Made by a program: the position numbers and the translations under genes
The notes under the pieces: generated by a model
The model's input: the letters and a program-made list of their open reading frames with translations, nothing else
Told to the model about the DNA's origin: nothing
Databases searched by the model: none
Shown here: piece after piece, positions 1 through 8,980 of the stretch
Numbering within the stretch: the stretch's first letter is position 1
How the letters are laid out: the number at the start of each line of letters is the position of its first letter
DNA from: Persicobacter sp. CCB-QB2
GTDB lineage: Bacteria > Bacteroidota > Bacteroidia > Cytophagales > Cyclobacteriaceae
DNA length: 64,000 nucleotides
Direction: 5' to 3'
Assembly (NCBI RefSeq): GCF_001274635.1
Contig: NZ_LBGV01000001.1
Coordinates: 682,001-746,000, forward strand

Positions 1-3000
1 ATCATTTTTGGCTTCATATAAATCTTCCTTCTGTTGATTGATGAAAGTATAGCGCTCCTGAATTTCATTATAGGCTTCCACCGCCAGTGGATTAATCGGT
101 CCAATGCGGTCCAGCTTGCTTTTAGTTTCCTTCACCCATTGTTTCAGCTGCTCCACAGCGTGGGGGATCTGCTCCGGATCGGTGTTTTCCAGCAATTCTT
201 CCAGATCCACCTCAAATTCTACCTTCAACCGCTCCTGAGTAGATTGCATGCCCAGTTTGGCTTCATTGAGGGCCTGTGAATATTTCATCACCAATTCATC
301 GGTCACCTCTTTTTCCCGAAGATATTGCTTAGCTTCTTTCTCTGCGCTGTCAATCGCGGTGCGGTGAAGGCCGTATTTCTTTTCCGTATCTTCCACTACG
401 CGTTCCAATTGTTCCCGCTCCGCATACAGGCGCATCAGTTCTTCATCCTTTTCCACCTGGTGGTTTTGCAGGTTGGCCTGTTCCTCCTGTAATTCTGCTA
501 ATTCATCTTCGGCCTGCTGGCTTTGATCCTGAATGAGCTTTTGGTGTTTTTGCTGCAGATCATATTGCTGTTCCGCGGATTGCAGGGCATTTTCCTGTCG
601 GTGAAAATTCAGGTTGACTTCATTGAATTGTGCTAAAACCAGCTCGAATTCTTCCTTTTGAACATCCACCTGTTCTTTGAGTATTTCTCCCTGTTCCACC
701 AATCCTTCAATCTCTGCAGAAAGCCGCTCTTTTTGAGGGCTGAGAGACTGAATTTCTTCTTCCAGTGTACTGAGTTGATCCCCCAGCGCTTCCTGGTTAT
801 ATTCACTTTGCTGAATGACCTGATGTACCTGTTCGAATTTGGTTCGGGCAACGGCTTGTTCCTGTTTTAAAATAGCGACTTCTGCTTTTAATCGATCTAT
901 TTGTTCCTTTTCAGACTCCGCCTTTAGGGAGGCGATTTTCTTCAGGCATTCCTCCAGCGCTATTTCTTCTCCTTTTAATTTTTCCTCTAGCTGAAGCACC
1001 ACAGATTTTAGCTTTTCTACTTGTCGGGCAGTGCCTAGGCCATGTTGGTCCGCATTGACCGATCCTCCGCCAATGGAAAACTTTTTCTGAATAATACTGC
1101 CATCATTGTTGACAAATATGCCATTGGCATTTGGTGGGATAGCCTTTTCATGCTCCACAAAATATACCCGATGGAGTAATAAGCTTAGAAGAGGGTGGTA
1201 TTCCGCCGCACTTTCCATTACTTCCATGGCGGCTGTAAGTCCGCTGATATGGGGTGTCTCCGAGATTTTATTAATCTGGTCCAATAAGAAAAAATGCGCT
1301 TTCCCTTTTTGATCTTCCTTCAACCTGCGAATAGCCGCTTTGGCTTCCTGAACCGTAGGAACAATGAAATAGTTCATAAAGGGTTCCAGGAAGGTGGTTA
1401 ATGCCGCACGAAATCGATCGGGGGCATCCACAATTTCAGAAAGCAGGGGCGCCGCTTTGCCTTCCCATTCCTGATGGTTTCGAATATGTTGCAGGGCCTC
1501 AGGATAGCCCTCCAGATTCTCCATCAGTGATTTTTTCAGCTGAAACTCATTTTCTTTGGCATCCAGAATTCGGGAAGATTTTCGGATTTGTTCTTTGAGT
1601 TCATCAGCAAGATGTTCCTGTTCCTGAATGTTTTCCTGAAGCTCCAGTTCCGACCTTTCCAATCCTTCCAGGACGCCTGCCTTATCGGCAAACTCTTCAT
1701 TCAGATCATTCAGTTTATCCTCAAAAATGCTGAGGTCTCGTTGCTGATTTTGCTTTTCTGCCAGCCCTTTTTCCATTTCCATTTTTAGCGCAGAACGCTG
1801 AACGCTGGCGATTTCCAGGTCTTTCTGGCTTTGGAAAAGGGACTGCTGGGCGCTTTTTTCACGGCTGATCACAGACTCCAGCTGGTTTTGCGATAAATCC
1901 AGTTGCTGGCGGGCCTGTTCTTTTTGGCTTTCCAGCTGATTTTTTTGCGCTTCTACTTCCAGCAACATGCGCTCAGCTGAGGTCATGGTTTGCGTGGCGG
2001 CCTGCATTTGCTGCTCCACATTGCGCAGGTTCTGTTGCTGTTCTTCCAGCTGTATTTTGAGTTGGTTGATACGCTCACTCAAAAAGCGTTTACGTTCCGT
2101 TTTTACCTGCTTATCGCTTTCGTAATCGCGGATTTTTCCTACATGCTGATTGAGGTTTTGCTGATTGCTGCGTAATAATTGCTCCACATTCAGCAGATCC
2201 GCTTTTAGTTTTTCAACCTCTGCCTCTTTCAGCGCAATTTGGCTACTGATATGGGCGCGCTGATCATTTTCCTTATTTAATTGTTCTTCCACACGGAAAA
2301 ACTGATCCCGGAAAGTTTTTACTTCCTGACAGGCCAGTTGAAGGCTGAAATTTTTGTAGTCTTCTTTTAGTTTAAAGTAGCGCTTGGCGGTTTTTGCCTG
2401 TCGCTCCAAAGACTTCATGTTTTTCTCAATTTCCGCCAATAAGTCTTCCACCCGCTCCAAATCGGCATCTGTATCTTTAAGTTTCTTGAGGGTCTCCTTT
2501 TTACGGGCCTTAAACTTAGAGATGCCGGCAGCCTCTTCAAACAATCCCCGGCGGGAATTATCCTTATCATTCAGGATTTCTTCCACCATTCTCAGCTCAA
2601 TAATCGCATAAGAATTGGACGTAATTCCCGTATCCATGAAGAGTCCCGTAATGTCTTTAAGGCGGCAGGTAACGCCATTTAAAAGGTATTCGCTGTCACC
2701 GCTGCGGTAATATCTTCTGGAAATGGTGACGGTATGGTATTCCGTCGGGAGTAGGTTTTTCGTGTTTTTGAAGGTCAGGGAAACTTCTGCCAGGTTGGTG
2801 GCTTTGCGGTTTCGGGTACCATTAAAGATGATGTTCTCCATCTTTTCTGATCGCAAAGCACTGGTTTTTTGCTCGCCCAATACCCATCGGATGGCATCTA
2901 CTACATTGGACTTTCCACAACCATTGGGGCCGACAATACCGGTAATTCCCTCATTAAAATTGATTTCAACGCGGTCTCCAAAACTTTTGAAGCCCTTAAT

Positions 3001-3021
3001 CTCTAAAGACGTTAATTGCAT
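1..3021 (-). CDS. smc: Chromosome segregation ATPase SMC (3' end beyond window)
   Basis: SMC forms a long coiled-coil ATPase dimer that compacts and segregates the chromosome with ScpA/ScpB. The reading frame is open for all 1007 codons from the ATG at 3021 to the window edge. The N-terminus begins MQLTSLEIKGFKSF and has the Walker A motif GPNGCGKS at residues 31-38. A long charged coiled coil follows, then a hinge at roughly residues 515-660 with the glycine-rich stretch FSIGGGSVNADQHG, then the second coiled-coil arm. The last visible residues (ERYTFINQQKEDLYEAK) are the conserved lead-in to the C-terminal head, so the ABC signature and Walker B lie outside the window; about 170 residues of a usual 1180 are missing. 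The gene upstream on the same strand ends 26 bp away, so co-transcription is likely. Confidence 0.96.
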   Translation of the reverse strand, partial: MQLTSLEIKGFKSFGDRVEINFNEGITGIVGPNGCGKSNVVDAIRWVLGEQKTSALRSEKMENIIFNGTRNRKATNLAEVSLTFKNTKNLLPTEYHTVTISRRYYRSGDSEYLLNGVTCRLKDITGLFMDTGITSNSYAIIELRMVEEILNDKDNSRRGLFEEAAGISKFKARKKETLKKLKDTDADLERVEDLLAEIEKNMKSLERQAKTAKRYFKLKEDYKNFSLQLACQEVKTFRDQFFRVEEQLNKENDQRAHISSQIALKEAEVEKLKADLLNVEQLLRSNQQNLNQHVGKIRDYESDKQVKTERKRFLSERINQLKIQLEEQQQNLRNVEQQMQAATQTMTSAERMLLEVEAQKNQLESQKEQARQQLDLSQNQLESVISREKSAQQSLFQSQKDLEIASVQRSALKMEMEKGLAEKQNQQRDLSIFEDKLNDLNEEFADKAGVLEGLERSELELQENIQEQEHLADELKEQIRKSSRILDAKENEFQLKKSLMENLEGYPEALQHIRNHQEWEGKAAPLLSEIVDAPDRFRAALTTFLEPFMNYFIVPTVQEAKAAIRRLKEDQKGKAHFFLLDQINKISETPHISGLTAAMEVMESAAEYHPLLSLLLHRVYFVEHEKAIPPNANGIFVNNDGSIIQKKFSIGGGSVNADQHGLGTARQVEKLKSVVLQLEEKLKGEEIALEECLKKIASLKAESEKEQIDRLKAEVAILKQEQAVARTKFEQVHQVIQQSEYNQEALGDQLSTLEEEIQSLSPQKERLSAEIEGLVEQGEILKEQVDVQKEEFELVLAQFNEVNLNFHRQENALQSAEQQYDLQQKHQKLIQDQSQQAEDELAELQEEQANLQNHQVEKDEELMRLYAEREQLERVVEDTEKKYGLHRTAIDSAEKEAKQYLREKEVTDELVMKYSQALNEAKLGMQSTQERLKVEFEVDLEELLENTDPEQIPHAVEQLKQWVKETKSKLDRIGPINPLAVEAYNEIQERYTFINQQKEDLYEAKND

Positions 3022-3047
3022 GCAAACAGAAGGCTAAAAAATGATGC

Positions 3048-3782
3048 TTAATGGGCGTGATGATCACAAATTTGGTTGGTAGGTACTTTTGCAGAACCGA
3101 GGCACACCGGACAATCGCCGTTCAGATGTTTATCTCCCTCACACATGCTACAGGTGGCAAAGCCGGAGTTGGAGCATTTGGTACAAGACTGATAATCATT
3201 CAATCCAAACTGATTCACGGAAATTTGTACCCCCTGCCCATTGCAGGCATTACAACGCTCTTTACCGATTCCATGGCAACGTGGGCAGGATTGTTCCAAT
3301 GTCCCCAGGCCATCACAATCCTGACAGGGCTTTAGTCGATAGCCCAAAGCGTTGCAGAAATTACAATCCAGGATCACTTTAAGCTTGTTATCAATTTTTG
3401 TCTTCAATGCTGCGGCCTGCCGAAAATAATCGCCACTGTTTCCGGTCATATTTAAGTAGCGTTCGGTGAAATTTTCCGCATTTTTATATTGGCCAATTTC
3501 ATACAGGGTTTCCGCAAATAGGTAAGCCATATTATAAGGCAATACCTCTTTGGTGGCCAATGCGCGTCTGAACGCAATATTGGCATTCTGGAAATCACCA
3601 TTATCCATATATTGTTTACCCAGGCTCACCCATTGGATCACTTCCCGTGAAAACTGATAGTCGTCACCCTGATAATATTGGGCATTTGCTTGTTGCTGAC
3701 TTCCAAAAATCAGCAAGCCACACAGCAATATCAAAGCCTTAAGGTAGGAAGGGGAAATTTTCGATTCGAATTGTATGCGCAT
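3048..3782 (-). CDS. Exported TPR-like protein with DnaJ-type CXXC zinc-finger repeats
   Basis: The 244-residue protein starts with a hydrophobic signal peptide (core LKALILLCGLLIFG, probable cleavage after ANA). Residues about 45-130 are helical and TPR-like. The C-terminal half has seven CXXC pairs (CNFC, CQDC, CPRC, CNAC, CTKC, CSMC, CPVC), several followed by G-x-G as in the zinc-finger domain of DnaJ. There is no J domain with an HPD motif. Such cysteine arrays bind zinc or act in thiol chemistry; here the signal peptide would place it outside the cytoplasm, which is unusual for this fold. It lies between a TPR gene and smc on the same strand. The function is unknown, and the DnaJ-like label rests only on the cysteine pattern. 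Confidence 0.85.
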   Translation of the reverse strand: MRIQFESKISPSYLKALILLCGLLIFGSQQQANAQYYQGDDYQFSREVIQWVSLGKQYMDNGDFQNANIAFRRALATKEVLPYNMAYLFAETLYEIGQYKNAENFTERYLNMTGNSGDYFRQAAALKTKIDNKLKVILDCNFCNALGYRLKPCQDCDGLGTLEQSCPRCHGIGKERCNACNGQGVQISVNQFGLNDYQSCTKCSNSGFATCSMCEGDKHLNGDCPVCLGSAKVPTNQICDHHAH

Positions 3783-3876
3783 AAAGGTATGGAATAAAAA
3801 AATGTAGCCTCTAAAATAGATCTTTTCGGCCTGAAAGTCGATTTTTTAACACTTTTTGACTTTTGCCTATAAGGTC

Positions 3877-4686
3877 TTATTTCTTTTTGACAAACAAGGA
3901 CTTAACGAAAAGCGTAAATTCAGTGCGTATTTCCGGATCGGTCACAATACTTTTTAAAGTAGAAAATAAATAGCCCATGGTGACCGTCTCCGCTTTTGTT
4001 GCTTCCTCTGCCGGAACCATAAGCTGATGTTCCTGCTTATTGGGCTTGGGAGCTTTGGCTGTTTTTTTCTGTTCCTTTTTCTTTTTGGGAGCAATCGCCA
4101 CTTTGCCATCTTTGGACTTAACGCTGATTTCCTCTGCCCCTTTTAGCTCCGCCTCATGGTCTGCAGAGCGTTGAGGCTGATGCAATTCATCGGCTTCTTT
4201 GAAGCTTTTCTGCGCATCTTCCATTTTGCCCAGGCGCTCCAGAATCATGCCCCGGTTGTTGTGAGATATCGCATCTTTTGGATCCAGTTCAATGGCTTTG
4301 TCGTAGTCTGCTACCGCTCCTTTATGATCTTTCATGCGTTCACGGATGAAAGCGCGCGAAGCATAACGGTACCCATTGTTAGGCTCCAGAGAAATGGCTT
4401 TATCAAAGTCGGCCATGGCCTTCTCATTTTGTCCCAACAGGTGATAGCATACGCCACGATCACCAAAATGCTGGGCGTGGAAAGGTTCCATGGAAATAAG
4501 GAATGAATAATCTTTAGCGGCCTCTTCAAACTGCTGATTTTTACCCAAAGCGATGGCACGGTTGACCCTACTGGATTTATGCGATGGATCCAATAGCAGT
4601 ACCTGATTGAACTTTTTTATGGCCTCCGGAATATTATTGGCTTGTGCTTTGGCTAACCCCTCGTTGAAAAGTTGATCTAAATTCAT
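3877..4686 (-). CDS. Tetratricopeptide-repeat protein
   Basis: The 269-residue protein has about five TPR units over residues 1-175, visible as repeats such as AIKKFNQVLLLDPSH, AMADFDKAISLEPNN and AVADYDKAIELDPKD. No signal peptide is visible, so it is probably cytoplasmic. A lysine-rich linker (KKKKEQKKTAKAPKPNK, about residues 200-217) leads to a short conserved-looking tail that ends in lysines. TPRs bind other proteins. The partner cannot be read from the sequence. It is the first gene of a likely minus-strand unit with the CXXC-rich protein and smc, 94 bp upstream of the former. Confidence 0.9.
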   Translation of the reverse strand: MNLDQLFNEGLAKAQANNIPEAIKKFNQVLLLDPSHKSSRVNRAIALGKNQQFEEAAKDYSFLISMEPFHAQHFGDRGVCYHLLGQNEKAMADFDKAISLEPNNGYRYASRAFIRERMKDHKGAVADYDKAIELDPKDAISHNNRGMILERLGKMEDAQKSFKEADELHQPQRSADHEAELKGAEEISVKSKDGKVAIAPKKKKEQKKTAKAPKPNKQEHQLMVPAEEATKAETVTMGYLFSTLKSIVTDPEIRTEFTLFVKSLFVKKK

Positions 4687-4835
4687 GCTCCTATTTTTCG
4701 ATGCTTTTTCTTAACCGACCGCAAATATAAGATTATTTGGGCGGAAATCTTACAAAATAAGCTTTACGCAAATTCTGTGCTCAAATAACCCCCTGTCTAA
4801 GGGGGAATGCTGCTGCCTATTTTTTTGATTAAAAA

Positions 4836-4865
4836 TTTGTGTTCTTTTCATTTCCCTTAATTTTG
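4836..4865 (+). promoter_or_regulatory. Candidate Bacteroidota-type promoter for the GT39-like gene
   Basis: TTTG at 4836-4839 and TAATTTTG at 4858-4865 are 18 bp apart and match the -33 TTG / -7 TAnnTTTG pattern of the main sigma factor in Bacteroidota. The ATG at 4871 lies only 5 bp downstream of the -7 box, so the transcript would be leaderless or nearly so. Confidence 0.5.
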
Positions 4866-4870
4866 CAGCC

Positions 4871-6454
4871 ATGTCAAATTCAACCCTTACCTCATCATCG
4901 TCAATGGAAATCCGAAAGAAAGTCGGACTGTTGATGGTTATTTCTTTCTTAGCGCGTTGGGCCGTGGCGCAGTTTACCGAATTGGGAAACGATGAAGTGT
5001 ATTACTGGACCTATGCACTCATGCCAGATATTAGTCATTTTGATCATCCGCCTTTGGTGGGCTGGTTAATTCGAATGACGACCCTGAATTTGACCTGGAC
5101 TTCTGAAATTTTCGTGCGCTTGTCTGCGGTGCTTATTGGTACCGGAAATATCTGGATTTTTTATCGGATAGGGACTTATCTTAAGGATGAGCTCACTGGT
5201 TGGTATGCGGCTTTGCTTTATACTGCTTCGGTTTATTGTTCTATTATTGCAGGTGCTTTCATTTTGCCGGATACACCACAGTCTGTATTTTGGCTATTAG
5301 GTTTGTTCGCTTTTATTAAGGCATTTAATCCGGAGAGCAGAGTGGAATTAGCAGGGAAGCAATTGCTTTTGGCCGGATTGTGGTCCGGTTTGGCCATGTA
5401 CAGCAAGTACCATGGCGTGTTTCTTTGGATGGGTGCTTTGCTATATATTACTCTTTATGACCGCAAGTGGTGGTTACGTTGGGAATTGTGGGCTGCAGGG
5501 ATACTGTCTTTGTTGATTTTCTCTCCGGTCTTTGTGTGGAATTTCCAAAATGACTTCATTTCTTTCACTTTTCATGGAGAACGGGTGGATCCGGGTAGTG
5601 GATTTAAACCTCATTATTTACTTCAGGCACTTATCGGGCAGATCGCCTATAATAATCCAATCAATTCCGTACTGTGCATGATCGCTTTAGGGGCATTTTT
5701 TAAGGGGAAAATTCCTAAAACACCTTCTAACCGCTTATTGGTGTGGATGGGATTGCCATTGATATTACTTTTTACCGGGGTCGCTTTTTTCCGTCAGATT
5801 TTGCCCCATTGGACCAGTCCGGCATTTTTTTCTTTAATGCTTCTGGCTGCCATTTGGTTTCGTCAAAAGGAAAATCCAGTCTTTTGGCCAAAAGCATTGG
5901 TATGGGCGAATGGACTGGTATTATTTACCATTGTTCTGGGACTGATACAGATTAATAGTGGTTTTATTCCCCTGAGCCATGAGACCGAAGAAAATCGGGT
6001 GGGTAGAGGTGATATCACCCTGGATATGCAAAGCTGGTCGGATCTGAAAGCGCCTTTTGCGGCATTTCTGGAGGAAGAAAAGGCTAAAGGTCAATACCTG
6101 GGGGATAAAATGCTAAGTCCGAAATGGTTTCCGGCGGCGCATTTAGATTATTATGTAGCCACTCCGCTTCAGTTGAAAATGATGGGAGGGGGCAGCCTGC
6201 TCGATACCCATCAATATGCCTGGTTAACGGAGAAAAGGGGAGGTTTAGTCAAAGGGGAAAGTGCCTATTATATTACGCCTTCTTCTATGTTTAAAGATCC
6301 TATTCCCTATTACGGATCCCATTTTGAAAAGGTGGAATTAGCCACTGTGATTCCGGTCTTTCGTGGTGGAAAATTAGCACGTAATTTCTTTGTATATCGT
6401 TTGGTGAATGCCAAGGAAAGTTTGCATCCATTTGATCGGGATTATTGGCAATAA
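4871..6454 (+). CDS. GT39/ArnT-like membrane glycosyltransferase
   Basis: This 527-residue integral membrane protein has about ten hydrophobic segments. It carries the hallmark of the polyprenyl-phosphate-dependent (GT-C, GT39/PMT) family: an acidic pair in the first periplasmic loop (LGNDEVYYW, Asp41-Glu42) followed by FDHPPLVGW (57-65). Members transfer a sugar from a polyprenyl-phosphate donor to a lipid or protein on the outer face of the inner membrane. The acceptor cannot be inferred here. A C-terminal soluble part begins near residue 390. The gene appears monocistronic, with its own promoter-like element and a possible terminator just after the stop. Confidence 0.9.
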   Translation: MSNSTLTSSSSMEIRKKVGLLMVISFLARWAVAQFTELGNDEVYYWTYALMPDISHFDHPPLVGWLIRMTTLNLTWTSEIFVRLSAVLIGTGNIWIFYRIGTYLKDELTGWYAALLYTASVYCSIIAGAFILPDTPQSVFWLLGLFAFIKAFNPESRVELAGKQLLLAGLWSGLAMYSKYHGVFLWMGALLYITLYDRKWWLRWELWAAGILSLLIFSPVFVWNFQNDFISFTFHGERVDPGSGFKPHYLLQALIGQIAYNNPINSVLCMIALGAFFKGKIPKTPSNRLLVWMGLPLILLFTGVAFFRQILPHWTSPAFFSLMLLAAIWFRQKENPVFWPKALVWANGLVLFTIVLGLIQINSGFIPLSHETEENRVGRGDITLDMQSWSDLKAPFAAFLEEEKAKGQYLGDKMLSPKWFPAAHLDYYVATPLQLKMMGGGSLLDTHQYAWLTEKRGGLVKGESAYYITPSSMFKDPIPYYGSHFEKVELATVIPVFRGGKLARNFFVYRLVNAKESLHPFDRDYWQ

Positions 6455-6456
6455 GT

Positions 6457-6480
6457 CGGGAGAATGACCTCCGTTTTTTT
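6457..6480 (+). terminator. Possible weak intrinsic terminator
   Basis: A short CGGGAG / CTCCG stem with a bulge is followed by seven T. It begins 2 bp after the stop codon of the GT39-like gene. Confidence 0.4.
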
Positions 6481-6604
6481 GTATGTTTTGATAGCTAATG
6501 GAGGTTTAATGCGCTTGAGGTTAGTTTTCGTCGGCAAGTGGACTTTTGGAGGATTTTGTTGCCGAGAACAGATCCTTATTGGCAATATTGCTGTAAATTG
6601 AGGT

Positions 6605-7003
6605 ATGTTTAGTAAAGAAAATAAGCCTAAAATTGTGTTGCCCAGTCCCCTTAAAGCCCCTGATTTGATGGGCTGCGGAATGGAGCATTCAAATGTTACC
6701 CTGACAGACCTGGTAGAGGAATACAATGGCTTACTGAGCCTTTTGAAAGTAGCGGTGAATCATATCGCCCAAGCTAATGATTTGGAGATTGTTCAGCTGC
6801 ATCAGATTGATCTATCCGGTTCCAATTATTGGTTGATCAATGGTAATCAGCTATCCAAAATTATTCCTAAGTTCGCCTATCTTGAGTATGCCTTTGACGA
6901 TTTATATTTACTAAAAACACCCAGTAAAGAAATTATTAAGCTCCTTCGTGGCGTAGATTATGCAGAAGCACTTAAGGCTTTACAAGCGATGAAAGTGATG
7001 TAA
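6605..7003 (+). CDS. Conserved-looking hypothetical protein, 132 aa
   Basis: I do not recognise this protein. It is cytoplasmic by appearance, with no signal peptide or membrane span. The N-terminal 25 residues contain proline and a GCG motif. The middle (residues 33-60) looks helical, and the rest is mixed alpha/beta. Codon use resembles the neighbours and the frame starts with ATG after an A/T-rich leader, so it is likely real. It lies between the glycosyltransferase and the TetR gene, 70 bp upstream of the latter, and might be co-transcribed with neither. Confidence 0.6.
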   Translation: MFSKENKPKIVLPSPLKAPDLMGCGMEHSNVTLTDLVEEYNGLLSLLKVAVNHIAQANDLEIVQLHQIDLSGSNYWLINGNQLSKIIPKFAYLEYAFDDLYLLKTPSKEIIKLLRGVDYAEALKALQAMKVM

Positions 7004-7042
7004 GTCCAATAAAATGAGGTAATTAGAGGTGTGGGGTTTTGA

Positions 7043-7062
7043 TGGTGAAAAAAAATTCATTT
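7043..7062. promoter_or_regulatory. Candidate TetR operator upstream of tetR
   Basis: TGGTGAAAAAAAATTCATTT lies 10 bp before the TetR start codon. Its half-sites (TGAAAA and TTCATTT) match those of the better palindrome at 7647-7666, with 13 of 20 positions identical. This suggests autoregulation. Confidence 0.4.
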
Positions 7063-7072
7063 TATTTGTTTT

Positions 7073-7645
7073 ATGCGAACAAAAGATGAAGGAAAAATTA
7101 ATCGGATCTATCAGGCTACAGTAGACTTAGTGATGCAAGTGGGCATTGCAGGGGCGACCATTCCTAAAATAGCCAAGAAAGCCGGAATGGCTTCGGGTAC
7201 TCTTTATATTTATTTTGAGAACAAAGAGGATTTACTTCGCCAACTTTACCTTCATCTAAAAAGTGAAATGGTTTCCGTTACTTTTGGTGCTTTAGATAAG
7301 TCCGCTCCTTTTAAGTTGCAAATGTTCCAATTGTGGAAGGAATTACTTGCTATGGCGGTAGAGAAGTATCCTGAACGAATTTTTTTAGAACAATATAAAA
7401 TTTCACCCTTTTATGACGAACAGGTGATGGAGGCTTCCATTGGTTGGGTGAAGCAGGCGGAGGATTTTTTGGAAGAAGGTAAAAACCAGCTGCTTGTCAA
7501 GGATATCCAAAAAGATTTAGTGTATTCCATGATGTATGGCTTTTTAAATGAACTCGCGGTCCAGCACCGGAGGGGTTTATTTCACCTGAATGATCATCGC
7601 ATAGGAGATTCTTTTGGTTTATTATGGGATGCCATAAAAGCGTAA
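7073..7645 (+). CDS. TetR/AcrR-family transcriptional regulator
   Basis: The 190-residue protein has the N-terminal TetR helix-turn-helix: AGATIPKIAKKAGMASGTLYIYFENKEDLL at about residues 25-54, including the family signature GTLYIYFENKE. The C-terminal ligand-binding domain is helical and not recognisable at family level. TetR proteins usually repress their own gene and a neighbour until a small ligand binds. The MBL-fold gene follows 56 bp downstream on the same strand, with a perfect 9-2-9 inverted repeat in the gap, so that gene is the likely target. Confidence 0.93.
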   Translation: MRTKDEGKINRIYQATVDLVMQVGIAGATIPKIAKKAGMASGTLYIYFENKEDLLRQLYLHLKSEMVSVTFGALDKSAPFKLQMFQLWKELLAMAVEKYPERIFLEQYKISPFYDEQVMEASIGWVKQAEDFLEEGKNQLLVKDIQKDLVYSMMYGFLNELAVQHRRGLFHLNDHRIGDSFGLLWDAIKA

Positions 7646-7646
7646 T

Positions 7647-7666
7647 AAATGAAAACTTTTTCATTT
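7647..7666. promoter_or_regulatory. Candidate TetR operator (9-2-9 inverted repeat)
   Basis: AAATGAAAACTTTTTCATTT is a perfect palindrome with a 2-bp spacer. It lies between the tetR stop and the MBL-fold gene start at 7702. A similar site lies directly upstream of tetR. Confidence 0.5.
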
Positions 7667-7701
7667 GATCTTCGTTTGTTAGGTCTGTTAATGTAATTTA
7701 T

Positions 7702-8799
7702 ATGGACTTAATAAAAATAGGAGCCTTGCTTTTGATTTTTACAATCAGTGGCGTGGGCTATCACCGGATGACAGCGGTGGAGAATGAAATAGCATCAATT
7801 CATTTTAATGGAGATCAGTTTGTTAATCTCAGCCCAACAAAGGCATATTCCGATTATGAATATTGGCCCATGCTCAAAGCTTACTGGGATGCCGATGCGC
7901 AGGATCGATTGCCCAAAATAGAAATTCCGGTGCATGAACTAAAAGCGGGAGATTTTGATAGCATACCAGCGGACTTTTCTTATACTTGGTTGGGGCATTC
8001 TTCTTTTTTGCTGGAGATAGAAGGGAACCGTTTGTTGTTCGATCCTGTGTTGGGGGATCGGGCTTCGATGCTTTCGTTTGCGGGTCCAAAACGGATGCAT
8101 GAATCGCCTATTTCGGTGACGGATCTGCCCGCTTTAAATGGGGTTGTGATTTCTCATGACCATTATGACCACCTGGATAAACCTACCATTCAGGCCCTGG
8201 CTCAAGGAAGTCAGGTTCATTTTTATATGCCACTGGAAGTTGGGAAGCATTTCAGGGCCTGGGGCGTTCCTGAGGAGCGTATTCATGAGTATGACTGGTG
8301 GGATGCTGTGCAATTTGGATCTGTGAAAATGGTTTGTACGCCGGCTCGTCACTCCTCAGGACGTGGGCTTTTTGATCAAAACAGTACATTGTGGTCCTCT
8401 TGGTCATTAATCGGGGAAAAGTATAAAGTTTTCTATAGTGGAGATACGGCCGATATGCCTGAGTTTGCGGATATAGTAGCACAATTTGGCGCTTTTGATA
8501 TCAGTATTTTCCAGGTTGGAGCCTATAATACATTATGGGAAGATGCGCACATTTTGCCTGCTCAGGCTTTGGAGGCTAATGCGGTCCTTGGTGTGAAAAC
8601 GATGATTCCTGTGCACTGGGCAACATTTGATCTGGCTTTGCATCCCTGGGATGCGCCCATTAAAGCTTTGTATTCTGCGGCAGATCAGTATTCCTTTTTT
8701 ATCCGGGTACCGGAAATAGGGGAATCGGTAGATGTGGCTGGTCTCAGAAATAATTCTGATTGGTGGAACAACGAACTGGTGAAAAAGGCTGCATCCTGA
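7702..8799 (+). CDS. MBL-fold metal-dependent hydrolase (UlaG/NAPE-PLD-like)
   Basis: The 365-residue protein has an N-terminal hydrophobic segment (about residues 4-20) that could be a membrane anchor. A metallo-beta-lactamase fold follows, with YTWLGHSSFLLEIEG near residue 95, the metal motif HDHYDHLD at 152-159, a later histidine in TPARHSSGRG, YSGDT and PVHWATFDLALHPW. The arrangement matches the UlaG / N-acylphosphatidylethanolamine phospholipase D-like branch, which hydrolyses phosphodiester or lactone bonds with two metal ions. The substrate is not predictable. The position directly after a TetR gene with a shared operator motif suggests ligand-induced expression, perhaps by a lipid-like compound (inference only). 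Confidence 0.9.
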   Translation: MDLIKIGALLLIFTISGVGYHRMTAVENEIASIHFNGDQFVNLSPTKAYSDYEYWPMLKAYWDADAQDRLPKIEIPVHELKAGDFDSIPADFSYTWLGHSSFLLEIEGNRLLFDPVLGDRASMLSFAGPKRMHESPISVTDLPALNGVVISHDHYDHLDKPTIQALAQGSQVHFYMPLEVGKHFRAWGVPEERIHEYDWWDAVQFGSVKMVCTPARHSSGRGLFDQNSTLWSSWSLIGEKYKVFYSGDTADMPEFADIVAQFGAFDISIFQVGAYNTLWEDAHILPAQALEANAVLGVKTMIPVHWATFDLALHPWDAPIKALYSAADQYSFFIRVPEIGESVDVAGLRNNSDWWNNELVKKAAS

Positions 8800-8980
8800 A
8801 ATTGCTAGGGGGGACTTGGTGTAAGAATAGTGTTAATTTATCCGTTTTTTGTCATCATATTACCTGATATTTTCTAATTCTTGTCCGGTTTTTTTTTAAT
8901 TCATCCTGTTATTTTGTAAATACACTTAATCATATTACCAGGGTATATTCTTTGTACATAGATAAGAAATTGAAAAGAAT

